From Verrucomicrobia bacterium UBA3063 (GTDB lineage Bacteria > Verrucomicrobiota > Verrucomicrobiia > Methylacidiphilales > Verrucolacustridaceae), in the NCBI GenBank assembly GCA_002366885.1, contig DFCD01000123.1:1-6307 (forward strand): a stretch of DNA of 6,307 bases, given 5' to 3'. Below, piece by piece: positions 1 to 5,376 of this stretch (the first letter of the stretch is position 1; each line of letters starts with the position of its first letter). Below the pieces are notes generated by a model that worked only from the letters and a program-made list of their open reading frames with translations, had not been told where the DNA came from and ran no database searches. The position numbers were made by a program, and so were the translations under genes.

Positions 1-334
1 CGGTTCGCGTGTTCCCCGCCATCCGGCAGGCCATCGCCCCGAGCGGCCCGGCCCACTGTCCATGAAAAATGGCCACGTGCGGTTTTTCCCGGCGCAGGAG
101 GGCCACCAGCCGCGGCAACCCCCGCCACGACCGGGCCAGGGGAAAAAGGGGCAGCCGGTGAAACGGCCTTTTTTCCCGCAGGCACCAGGCCGCCATCCGC
201 CCCTCCCCGTCCGCCGCCACGGACTGGTCCCACTGCCCTTTCAGCCCCTCCAGAAGCTGGGTGGCGACGACGGGACCGCCTCCGGGCCCATCCCGGTGGA
301 TGAGATGCAACAAACGGCCTCGGCAAGCCTTCAC
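1..334 (-). CDS. GT4-like glycosyltransferase, N-terminal part (runs off left edge)
   Basis: This is an open minus-strand frame of 111 codons with no stop as far as the window edge. The proposed start is GTG at 334-332; an in-frame stop lies at 373-371. The product begins MKACRGRLLHLIHRDGPGGG: a hydrophobic beta strand followed by a Gly-rich loop (residues 16-20), as in the first Rossmann domain of GT-B glycosyltransferases of family GT4. Near the edge, KPHVAIFHGQWAGPLGAMAC is the usual 'PDvvhaHg...G..A..' strand and helix of that domain. The acceptor and C-terminal nucleotide-sugar domain lie outside the window, so donor and linkage cannot be named. An in-frame TTG at 364 would add ten residues, but the GTG places the first beta strand at the usual distance. 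No clear Shine-Dalgarno is visible before either. It is transcribed divergently from the reductase at 385 and probably adds a sugar to the same surface glycan. Confidence 0.75.
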   Translation of the reverse strand, partial: MKACRGRLLHLIHRDGPGGGPVVATQLLEGLKGQWDQSVAADGEGRMAAWCLREKRPFHRLPLFPLARSWRGLPRLVALLRREKPHVAIFHGQWAGPLGAMACRMAGNTRT

Positions 335-384
335 CCGACTGAATTTGTCTTGGGGGATGGGCAAAGGGAATTACGATTTGCGAA
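335..384. promoter_or_regulatory. 50-bp divergent intergenic region
   Basis: This gap separates the divergent starts of the left glycosyltransferase (GTG 334, minus) and the NRS/ER-like reductase (ATG 385, plus), so promoters for both must lie here or inside the opposite gene. It is more AT-rich than its surroundings. The best -10-like hexamer for the plus gene is TACGAT at 372-377, seven bases before the ATG; no -35 sits at a good distance. A purine run AAAGGGA at 364-370 is a poor Shine-Dalgarno because it lies about 14 bases from the start. The promoter role rests on gene orientation, not on a strong motif. Confidence 0.4.
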
Positions 385-1254
385 ATGATTCTCCTTCTGG
401 GTTCCACGGGCTACGTGGGCTCGGCCATCCGCCGGCATCTGGAAGCCCGGGCCATCCCTTTTCATTGCCTGTCCCTGCGGGACAGCCACCGGGACGCGCG
501 TGACGTGCTGCTGGAGACGATCCGCCGGCTCAGGCCAAAGTTTCTCATCTGCGCCGCCGGATTTACCGGCAAACCGAACGTCGATGCCTCGGAGGGACAG
601 AAGGCCCTTTGCGTCGAGGCCAACATCGGTCTGCCGGCCAAAATCGGGGAGGTCTGTGCCTCCGAAAAAATCCCCTGGGGCCACGTCTCCTCCGGGTGCA
701 TCTACACGGGCAGCCGCCCGGACGGATCCGGGTTCACCGAGGAGGATCCGCCCAACTTCGATTTCCGCCACAACAACTGCAGCTTCTACAGCGGAACCAA
801 GGCCCTCGCCGAAGAAGTCCTGCGGGACATGCCCAGTCTCTATCTCTGGCGGCTGCGCATCCCCTTCAGCCATGTCGACAACCCCCGCAACTATCTCAGC
901 AAGCTGATGCGCTACGCCCGCCTCGTCGATGTGCGCAACTCCATCTCCAACCTGGAGGATTTTGCCCGGATCACCCACGACTGCTGGGCGCAGCGGATCC
1001 CCTTCGGCATCTACAACGTGACCAACCCGGGCAGCGTCACCACGCGCCAGGTGGTCGGCCTTCTCCAGAAGGCCGGGCTGGGGCCGAAAAATTACGAGTT
1101 CTTTGAGAGCGTTGAGGCCTTTCACCGCCTGGCCACCTGCACCCCCCGCGCCAACTGCGTGATGGATTCGTCCAAGCTGCTCCGCGCCGGCATCCGCCTG
1201 CCCTCGGTGGAGGAGTCGCTCGGGGACTGCCTGCGCCGGTGGCAACCGGCCTAG
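385..1254 (+). CDS. NRS/ER-like NDP-4-keto-6-deoxyhexose epimerase/reductase (extended SDR)
   Basis: This 289-residue extended short-chain dehydrogenase has an N-terminal NAD(P)-binding glycine motif GSTGYVG (6-12), a Ser-Ser-Gly-Cys segment (102-105) and the catalytic YSGTK (Tyr135, Lys139). Several segments follow, in the same order, the plant nucleotide-rhamnose epimerase/reductase (NRS/ER, UER1) and the C-terminal half of RHM: GKPNVDASE (62-70), SGCIY, EEDPPNF (119-125), NPRNYLSKLMRY (166-177), NVTNPGSVTT (211-220) and PRANCVMDSSKL (254-265). That family 3,5-epimerises and then 4-reduces a 4-keto-6-deoxyhexose nucleotide. From memory, the plant enzyme uses one Cys and one Lys for epimerisation; Cys105 and Lys173 are the likely equivalents here. 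The sugar nucleotide (dTDP, UDP or GDP) cannot be read from sequence. It could instead be a simple RmlD-like reductase. The ATG at 385 directly precedes the first beta strand. The stop overlaps the convergent gmd stop by four bases. Confidence 0.85.
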   Translation: MILLLGSTGYVGSAIRRHLEARAIPFHCLSLRDSHRDARDVLLETIRRLRPKFLICAAGFTGKPNVDASEGQKALCVEANIGLPAKIGEVCASEKIPWGHVSSGCIYTGSRPDGSGFTEEDPPNFDFRHNNCSFYSGTKALAEEVLRDMPSLYLWRLRIPFSHVDNPRNYLSKLMRYARLVDVRNSISNLEDFARITHDCWAQRIPFGIYNVTNPGSVTTRQVVGLLQKAGLGPKNYEFFESVEAFHRLATCTPRANCVMDSSKLLRAGIRLPSVEESLGDCLRRWQPA

Positions 1255-1257
1255 GCC
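1235..1257. repeat. inverted repeat and palindrome at a convergent gene junction
   Basis: A perfect 6-bp stem GCCGGT/ACCGGC (1235-1240 with 1245-1250, loop GGCA) is directly followed by the overlapping perfect palindrome GGCCTAGGCC (1248-1257), whose central CTAG contains both stop codons. Neither strand carries a T-run after the stem, so it is not a canonical intrinsic terminator. It lies in the last codons of the plus gene and just past the stop of gmd, where it could pause polymerase or protect both 3' ends. GC-rich coding sequence can produce such a stem by chance. Confidence 0.3.
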
Positions 1258-2222
1258 CGGTCTTCCCGCTGCCGCTCCCGCACCAGTTCCGCCACCACCT
1301 CCGGCATGGTCCGCCGCGCCTGCCACGGCAACAGCCGGCGCGCCTTTTCGGGCAGGGCCCGGCTGATTTTCAAATCCGACGGACGCAACAGGGAGGGCCG
1401 GGACTCCACATGCTCCCGCCATTCGAGGCCCACCTGGGCAAAGGCCTCCCGGCAAAAATCCGCCAGGGAGCAGGTGACCCCGGTGGCCACGACAAAATCC
1501 TCGGGCTCCTTCCGCTGCAACATCCTCCACATGGCCTCCACGTACTCCGGCGCCCATCCCCAGTCCCGGGAAACATCGAGGTTGCCCAAAATAAGCTTCT
1601 CTCCCGAGCCCCGCGCAATCCGGCAGGCGGCGGCGACGATCTTGGCCGTGACAAAGCGCTCCGGCCGGAGGGGCGATTCATGATTGAAAAGAAGGCCGGA
1701 ACAGGCGAACAGCCCGTAAGCCTCACGATAGTTTGCCACCTCCCAAAATGCGGCACATTTGGCCACGGCATACGGGCTGCGGGGGCGGAACGGGGTTTCT
1801 TCCCGGGCCGGCTCGCCATGGGTATCCCCGAAACATTCGCTCGAAGCCGCATGATAGATGCGGGTGGGATGGCCAAGAAAGCGGATGGCCTCCAGCAGGT
1901 TGAGCGTCCCCACCGCCACGCTGTCCAGGGTTTCCACCGGCTGGTCAAAGGAAAGGCCCACGGAACTTTGCCCCGCAAGGTGGTAGATCTCCGCCGGTTG
2001 CACCTGTTTCAGGGTCTGCAGGACGCTGCGGAAATCGGTGGTCACCATGGAATGGCGATGGACGCGGGACAGAAGGCCGAGGCGCTCCAAGCCGGGGAAA
2101 GAATGCAGGGCGGCATCCCGCGAGGTCCCGTGAACCTCGTAATTTTTTTCCAGAAGAAATTGCGCCAAATAAGCCCCGTCCTGTCCGGAAATCCCGGTGA
2201 TCAGGGCAACAGGCCGGGCCAT
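1251..2222 (-). CDS. gmd: GDP-mannose 4,6-dehydratase
   Basis: The 323-residue product is an extended SDR that converts GDP-D-mannose to GDP-4-keto-6-deoxy-D-mannose in the cytoplasm, the entry step to GDP-D-rhamnose, GDP-L-fucose and related donors. Visible signatures are the NAD(P) motif in LITGISGQDGAYLA (7-20); YHLAGQSSVG (80-89); the active-site segment AASSECFG (125-132, Ser127 and Glu129 in the T/S-x-E positions); SPYAVAK (Tyr151, Lys155); the strongly Gmd-specific LLFNHESPLR (177-186); LGNLDVSRDWG (212-222); and EDFVVATGVT (241-250). As I recall, the Pseudomonas aeruginosa Gmd is the same length, shorter than the roughly 370-residue E. coli type. The start is the ATG at 2222-2220, giving the family N-terminus; the frame stays open upstream to 2468 but that part overlaps the divergent GT9 gene. 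No Shine-Dalgarno is visible. No dedicated Rmd or Fcl reductase lies in the window; the convergent NRS/ER-like gene is the only candidate partner. Confidence 0.93.
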   Translation of the reverse strand: MARPVALITGISGQDGAYLAQFLLEKNYEVHGTSRDAALHSFPGLERLGLLSRVHRHSMVTTDFRSVLQTLKQVQPAEIYHLAGQSSVGLSFDQPVETLDSVAVGTLNLLEAIRFLGHPTRIYHAASSECFGDTHGEPAREETPFRPRSPYAVAKCAAFWEVANYREAYGLFACSGLLFNHESPLRPERFVTAKIVAAACRIARGSGEKLILGNLDVSRDWGWAPEYVEAMWRMLQRKEPEDFVVATGVTCSLADFCREAFAQVGLEWREHVESRPSLLRPSDLKISRALPEKARRLLPWQARRTMPEVVAELVRERQREDRA

Positions 2223-2309
2223 GAGGTCATTTAAGAAGGAGTCGCCGGCGGCGTCGAGGCGGACAAAGCGGCCTTGCCGAGGCCCTCCGTTTGGGGAGTA
2301 ATCATCCCC
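2223..2309. promoter_or_regulatory. 87-bp divergent intergenic region between gmd and the GT9 gene
   Basis: This region must supply the promoters for gmd (leftward) and the GT9-GT4 pair (rightward). For gmd, TCGACG (2257-2252) and TTAAAT (2234-2229) are spaced 17 bases apart, each matching the sigma-70 hexamer at 4 of 6 positions. For the plus genes, TTGCCG (2274-2279) and AGTAAT (2297-2302) are also 17 bases apart and 4 of 6 each. A small dyad GGCCT-TGCCG-AGGCC (2270-2284) overlaps the latter -35 and could be an operator or hairpin. A Shine-Dalgarno-like GGGGAG at 2293-2298 precedes the GT9 start. These matches are weak and unproven. Confidence 0.4.
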
Positions 2310-3437
2310 GTGCTGCAGAAAGACGCCTTCCGGAATCCCTGGCTCTATCTTCCCGCGCTCGGCACCGAGGCGATGGCTCCCCTGCTCAGGGCCTGGGCGC
2401 GGATCCGGACCGGCCCGCCGGCCCCGCCGGAGAGGTGGCGCAAGGGGATCCTGATCGGGGAATCGCACATCGGCGATGTCCTCTACAACACCTCCTCGCT
2501 GCCCCGGCTGAAAGAGGGCCTACCCCGATGCGACTGGGTTTACCTTGCGGAACCCCCGGCCTCGGAGGTTCTCCGCGACAACCCCAACCTTGCCGCGGTC
2601 GCTCCCTTCCCCCGCCCCTTCGGCAGGGGTGCCAGGGATCAGGCAACCCTCGCCTGGCTCAAGGCCCAAAATTTTGACGTGGCCCTTTGTTATAATTGCG
2701 GAATGTACGGGCGCGATCTTGCCCTCGCGATCCGGGCGGGCATCCCCAACCGGGTCGGGTATGTGCACAAGGGTTTTTCCGGGTGGGTCACCCACCCCGC
2801 TCCCTTTCGGCATCGGCAACCCTACCCGGCCTATTTCCGGGATCTTGTCGCCCACCTGACCGGTCAACCCTCGCTCGGAAACCTGCGCCCCCAGGTGTTT
2901 CCGGATTCCGCCGACGAAAAAATGGCGGACGCCGTCCGGCAAAGGCTCCGGGGCACCCCGGGGTTGCCCTGGTTGGCCTGTTTCGTGACCACACGCCAGC
3001 CCAGCGGATCCTGGCCGCGGGAGGCGTTCGGTCGGGTGCTGCAGCTTCTCCAAAAAAATTGGAATGTGGTGCTGTGCGGAGCGGCCGCTGACCGCGAGAT
3101 CCTGCAGCAGGTCCAACAGTCCCACCGTCCCGATGCGGAAATCCTCGCCGGCGACCTGCCCCTGCGTGCCCTGGTCGCATTTCTGAAACATTGCCGGGCC
3201 TGCCTGTGCGCCGATTCCGGCCCCCGGCACCTGGCCAACGCCGCCGGCATCCCCGTTTTTTTTCCGAGAAACCTCTGGTTCGGCAAAGAGGAGGCCGGGC
3301 CCTATCTGCCCACCGAGCACGACTTCTCTCCTCCGTTGGAACATTTGTCCCACGAACGCCAGGCAAAGCTCCTTCGGGAAATCCCTCCCGAACCCGTTGC
3401 GGAAATGCTCAGACAGCTTGCCGGGAAAAACCCGTGA
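2310..3437 (+). CDS. glycosyltransferase family 9 (heptosyltransferase-like) protein
   Basis: The 375-residue product has the GT9 two-domain layout. The first strand and loop GILIGESHIGDVLYNTSSLP (46-65) matches the family N-terminal motif, with Asp56 at the position of the catalytic Asp of WaaC-type enzymes. The C-terminal nucleotide-binding signature is DSGPRHLANAAGIPVFFP (302-319). GT9 enzymes move heptose or another sugar from an ADP- or NDP-donor onto lipopolysaccharide core or related glycans at the cytoplasmic face; the sugar here is unknown. I chose the GTG at 2310 because GGGGAG ends 11 bases upstream. An in-frame TTG at 2274 (387 residues) and an ATG at 2376, near the next Met, are alternatives. 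About 45 residues precede the first strand, more than in a minimal GT9 such as WaaC; this stretch is rich in Trp, Leu and Arg and may touch the membrane. It overlaps the next gene by four bases (GTGA), so the two are probably translationally coupled. Confidence 0.88.
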   Translation: MLQKDAFRNPWLYLPALGTEAMAPLLRAWARIRTGPPAPPERWRKGILIGESHIGDVLYNTSSLPRLKEGLPRCDWVYLAEPPASEVLRDNPNLAAVAPFPRPFGRGARDQATLAWLKAQNFDVALCYNCGMYGRDLALAIRAGIPNRVGYVHKGFSGWVTHPAPFRHRQPYPAYFRDLVAHLTGQPSLGNLRPQVFPDSADEKMADAVRQRLRGTPGLPWLACFVTTRQPSGSWPREAFGRVLQLLQKNWNVVLCGAAADREILQQVQQSHRPDAEILAGDLPLRALVAFLKHCRACLCADSGPRHLANAAGIPVFFPRNLWFGKEEAGPYLPTEHDFSPPLEHLSHERQAKLLREIPPEPVAEMLRQLAGKNP

Positions 3438-4558
3438 ACCGCGAACCTTCCCGCCTTTGCATCGACGCCACCCCCCTCCGGGTGCCGGATGTCGGCATCG
3501 GGGTCTACACGCTGCGCCTTTTGCGGGCCTTGGCCAAATCCCGGGCCGCCTCCCGGGTCACCGTTCTGGTTCCCGAATCCCTGCCGGTCGCCCTGCCCGG
3601 CAACCTGCTCATCCACAGGGTTCGCCTCCCTGAAATTCCCATCCCCCTTTTCTCCCATTTCCTTTGGGCCAGCCGCATGGCCTGCGTGGCGGCGAAGAAG
3701 GATCCGGAGGCCGTCTTTCATTCTCCCGGCCCCTGGGTGGGAATTCCCCGGCCCCGCCGGTTCGCGGTGACCATGCATGATTGCATCGCCCGCCGCTTCC
3801 CCCGATACCAGGGAAAATGGTGGGTGCGGAAATGGTTTCAGCGGGCGGGCGAAAAAATCGCGGCCCGGGCCGACCATGTGCTCACCGATTCCTCCTGCTC
3901 CCGGCAAGACCTGGTTTCCCTGGCCGGAATTCCGGAAAACAAAATCACCGTCATTTATCCGTGGGTCGATAGCCATTACCGGAAGGGCCTCGATCCCGCG
4001 CCTCTGCTGTCGCGCCTGGGACTCCCCTCCGGCTACTGGCTCTATGTGGGGGGCTACGACTACCGGAAAAACGTGGAATTCCTGCTGGATGCCTATGCCC
4101 GGGCAAGACAGGAAACGCCCTGCCCCCCGCTGGTTCTTGCCGGACGGATCCCCCAGGATCTCCGCAAACCGGTGTGCGATGTGGCCGGCGCCATGGCCAG
4201 GAACAACCTCGCCCCCCCGGACATTCTCCTTCCGGGATTCGTTGCCGATGAGGATCTTCCCCTTCTTTACTCCGGAGCGTCCTTGATGATCTATCCCTCC
4301 CTGTACGAGGGCTTTGGACTTCCCCCCGCGGAAGCCATCGCCGTGGGAACCCCCGTCCTCGCTTCCGGAACAAGCAGCCTGCCCGAGGTGGTGCGAAAGG
4401 CGGAGTGCCGCTTTGACCCCGCCAATCTTTCCCAGCTGGTCGAAAAACTCCGGGCCGCATCGCGGTCCCCCGCATCGTTTCAATGCGCGCTGCCCGCGGA
4501 ATTCACCGAGGAATTCGCCATCCGGGCCTACCTGTCGGCGCTGGGCCTGGCGGATTAG
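3434..4558 (+). CDS. GT4-family glycosyltransferase (glycosyltransferase group 1)
   Basis: The 374-residue product is a complete GT-B enzyme. The N-terminal domain has GIGVY (21-25) after the first strand, then HSPGPW and the typical 'lHD' strand AVTMHDCIARRFP. The domain link carries the usual ADHVLTDSSCSRQDL, then the N-[KR]-ITVIYP strand. The C-terminal domain starts at YWLYVGGYDYRKNVEFLLDA and includes LPGFVADEDLPLLYSGA and EGFGLPPAE (292-300), the GT4 E-x7-E signature whose acidic residues (Glu292, Glu300) contact the donor sugar nucleotide. GT4 enzymes are retaining; many with this layout are mannosyl- or rhamnosyltransferases, but the donor cannot be read here. It has no signal peptide or membrane segment and is probably cytoplasmic or peripheral. 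The start is GTG 3434, inside the GTGA shared with the GT9 stop; the frame is open further upstream to about 3191, but that part overlaps GT9 and encodes no family sequence. Its TAG stop overlaps the convergent FkbM stop by four bases. Confidence 0.92.
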   Translation: MNREPSRLCIDATPLRVPDVGIGVYTLRLLRALAKSRAASRVTVLVPESLPVALPGNLLIHRVRLPEIPIPLFSHFLWASRMACVAAKKDPEAVFHSPGPWVGIPRPRRFAVTMHDCIARRFPRYQGKWWVRKWFQRAGEKIAARADHVLTDSSCSRQDLVSLAGIPENKITVIYPWVDSHYRKGLDPAPLLSRLGLPSGYWLYVGGYDYRKNVEFLLDAYARARQETPCPPLVLAGRIPQDLRKPVCDVAGAMARNNLAPPDILLPGFVADEDLPLLYSGASLMIYPSLYEGFGLPPAEAIAVGTPVLASGTSSLPEVVRKAECRFDPANLSQLVEKLRAASRSPASFQCALPAEFTEEFAIRAYLSALGLAD

Positions 4559-5376
4559 GCGGGCACGAAAAAGGCGTTGGCGGTTTTCGGTCTCCGGTAC
4601 CCAAGTTCAGCCGGAAAGATTTCGCGATAGCCGTGGTCCGTCAGCAGCTTCCGGACATCCGCCACCGTGTCCCCGGCCAGACCCAGCGTGAAATCGTTCA
4701 ACTCCACCACGAGCAAGGCAAAGGCCTTTTTTTGCAAGGCCGTGGCCATGCCCCGGAGAACCCCGCACTCCGAGCCCTCCACATCAATCTTGGTCACCCA
4801 CTCCGGCGAGGAAGGAAGGGAAATTCTCCGGGATTCCAGCCAGCGGTCAAAACGGCGGATGGGAATGGCTCCCGCGGTCTTCTCCGGAAGCTCGGGATGA
4901 CGGAAAAACGTGGAATGGCCGGAGTCGGACTCGCCGCGGTAGAGATGCTTTTCCCCTTCGAAATCCGAGACTCCCACCGGCTGAGGGTCGAGCCTTGTCA
5001 GGCCGTTCCGCTCCCGTGTCTGCCGGAGCTTTTCGAAAGTTTCCGGATTGGGCTCAAAGGCGGCCACCTGCAGATGCGGAAACCGGGAGAGGAGAAAGTA
5101 ACTGAAAAAGCCGTAGTTGGATCTGATGTCAAAGAAGCGCGTCACCGGCGGACGGCAGTACCTCTCCAAAAGGGGGCAGGTGGGCCACTCAAAACGCCCC
5201 CCCTGCCAGTAGGTGGCTTTTTGTGTGTCATCCGTGGTCTTGAGGTCGACACGGATTCCCGGGAAAAGCTCCACCGGACAGGGGTTCGGAAAAAGGCGGT
5301 AACAAAGCCGAAACGCCCATCCTCCCAAAGGGGGAAACCGAAAACCAAAAAATCGATGCAAGTCATCGAGGATCAT
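4555..5376 (-). CDS. FkbM-family SAM-dependent methyltransferase with altered motif I
   Basis: The 273-residue product has the layout of FkbM-family O-methyltransferases, which often methylate hydroxyls on sugars in surface glycans or natural products. Motif I is at FFDIRSNYGFFSYF (81-94), the acidic end of strand 2 at AAFEPNPETFEKL (105-117), and the FkbM hallmark KIDVEGSECGVLRGM at 196-210. In motif I the usual D-[IV]-G-x-N-x-G reads D-I-R-S-N-Y-G: Arg85 (codon AGA, 5124-5122) replaces the first Gly, one base from GGA. This may impair SAM binding, reflect a sequencing error, or be tolerated. The ATG at 5376 lies in the ATGA shared with the stop of the upstream flippase gene, so coupling is likely; an upstream extension of the frame would sit inside the flippase gene. 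The acceptor sugar is unknown. The gene ends tail to tail with the GT4 gene, with TTAG containing both stops. Confidence 0.87.
   Translation of the reverse strand: MILDDLHRFFGFRFPPLGGWAFRLCYRLFPNPCPVELFPGIRVDLKTTDDTQKATYWQGGRFEWPTCPLLERYCRPPVTRFFDIRSNYGFFSYFLLSRFPHLQVAAFEPNPETFEKLRQTRERNGLTRLDPQPVGVSDFEGEKHLYRGESDSGHSTFFRHPELPEKTAGAIPIRRFDRWLESRRISLPSSPEWVTKIDVEGSECGVLRGMATALQKKAFALLVVELNDFTLGLAGDTVADVRKLLTDHGYREIFPAELGYRRPKTANAFFVPA

Noticed and set aside
62..388. Plus-strand frame of 108 codons at the left edge
   Set aside because: It is Pro/Arg/Gln-rich, without motifs, and antisense to a convincing glycosyltransferase N-terminus.
331..1557. Long minus-strand open frame (about 408 codons) antisense to the NRS/ER-like gene
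   Set aside because: Its translation is Gly/Ala/Arg-rich with no family motif, and it also overlaps gmd in another frame. It is a GC-driven shadow of the real plus-strand gene.
1239..2234. Plus-strand open frame (about 331 codons) antisense to gmd
   Set aside because: Gmd has unmistakable motifs on the other strand; this frame has low-complexity Gly/Arg/Pro/His content and no recognisable domain.
316..2284. 12-base match CTTGCCGAGGCC, on the minus strand at 327-316 and the plus strand at 2273-2284, both near gene starts
   Set aside because: A 12-base match on either strand is expected by chance in a GC-rich 6.3-kb window, and one copy is coding.
3191..3433. Upstream extension of the GT4 frame
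   Set aside because: It lies wholly inside GT9 and encodes an Arg/Pro-rich shadow peptide; the GTG in the GTGA overlap at 3434 gives the normal family N-terminus.
3302..4483. Minus-strand open frame (about 393 codons) antisense to the GT4 gene
   Set aside because: It has Gly-rich, motif-free content and spans the end of GT9 and most of GT4, both well supported on the plus strand.
4718..4735. GCAAA...TTTGC inverted repeat with a T-run, resembling a terminator on the plus strand
   Set aside because: It lies well inside the FkbM coding region on the other strand, with a weak AT stem, and is about 160 bases beyond the GT4 stop. It could stop read-through, but nothing else supports this.
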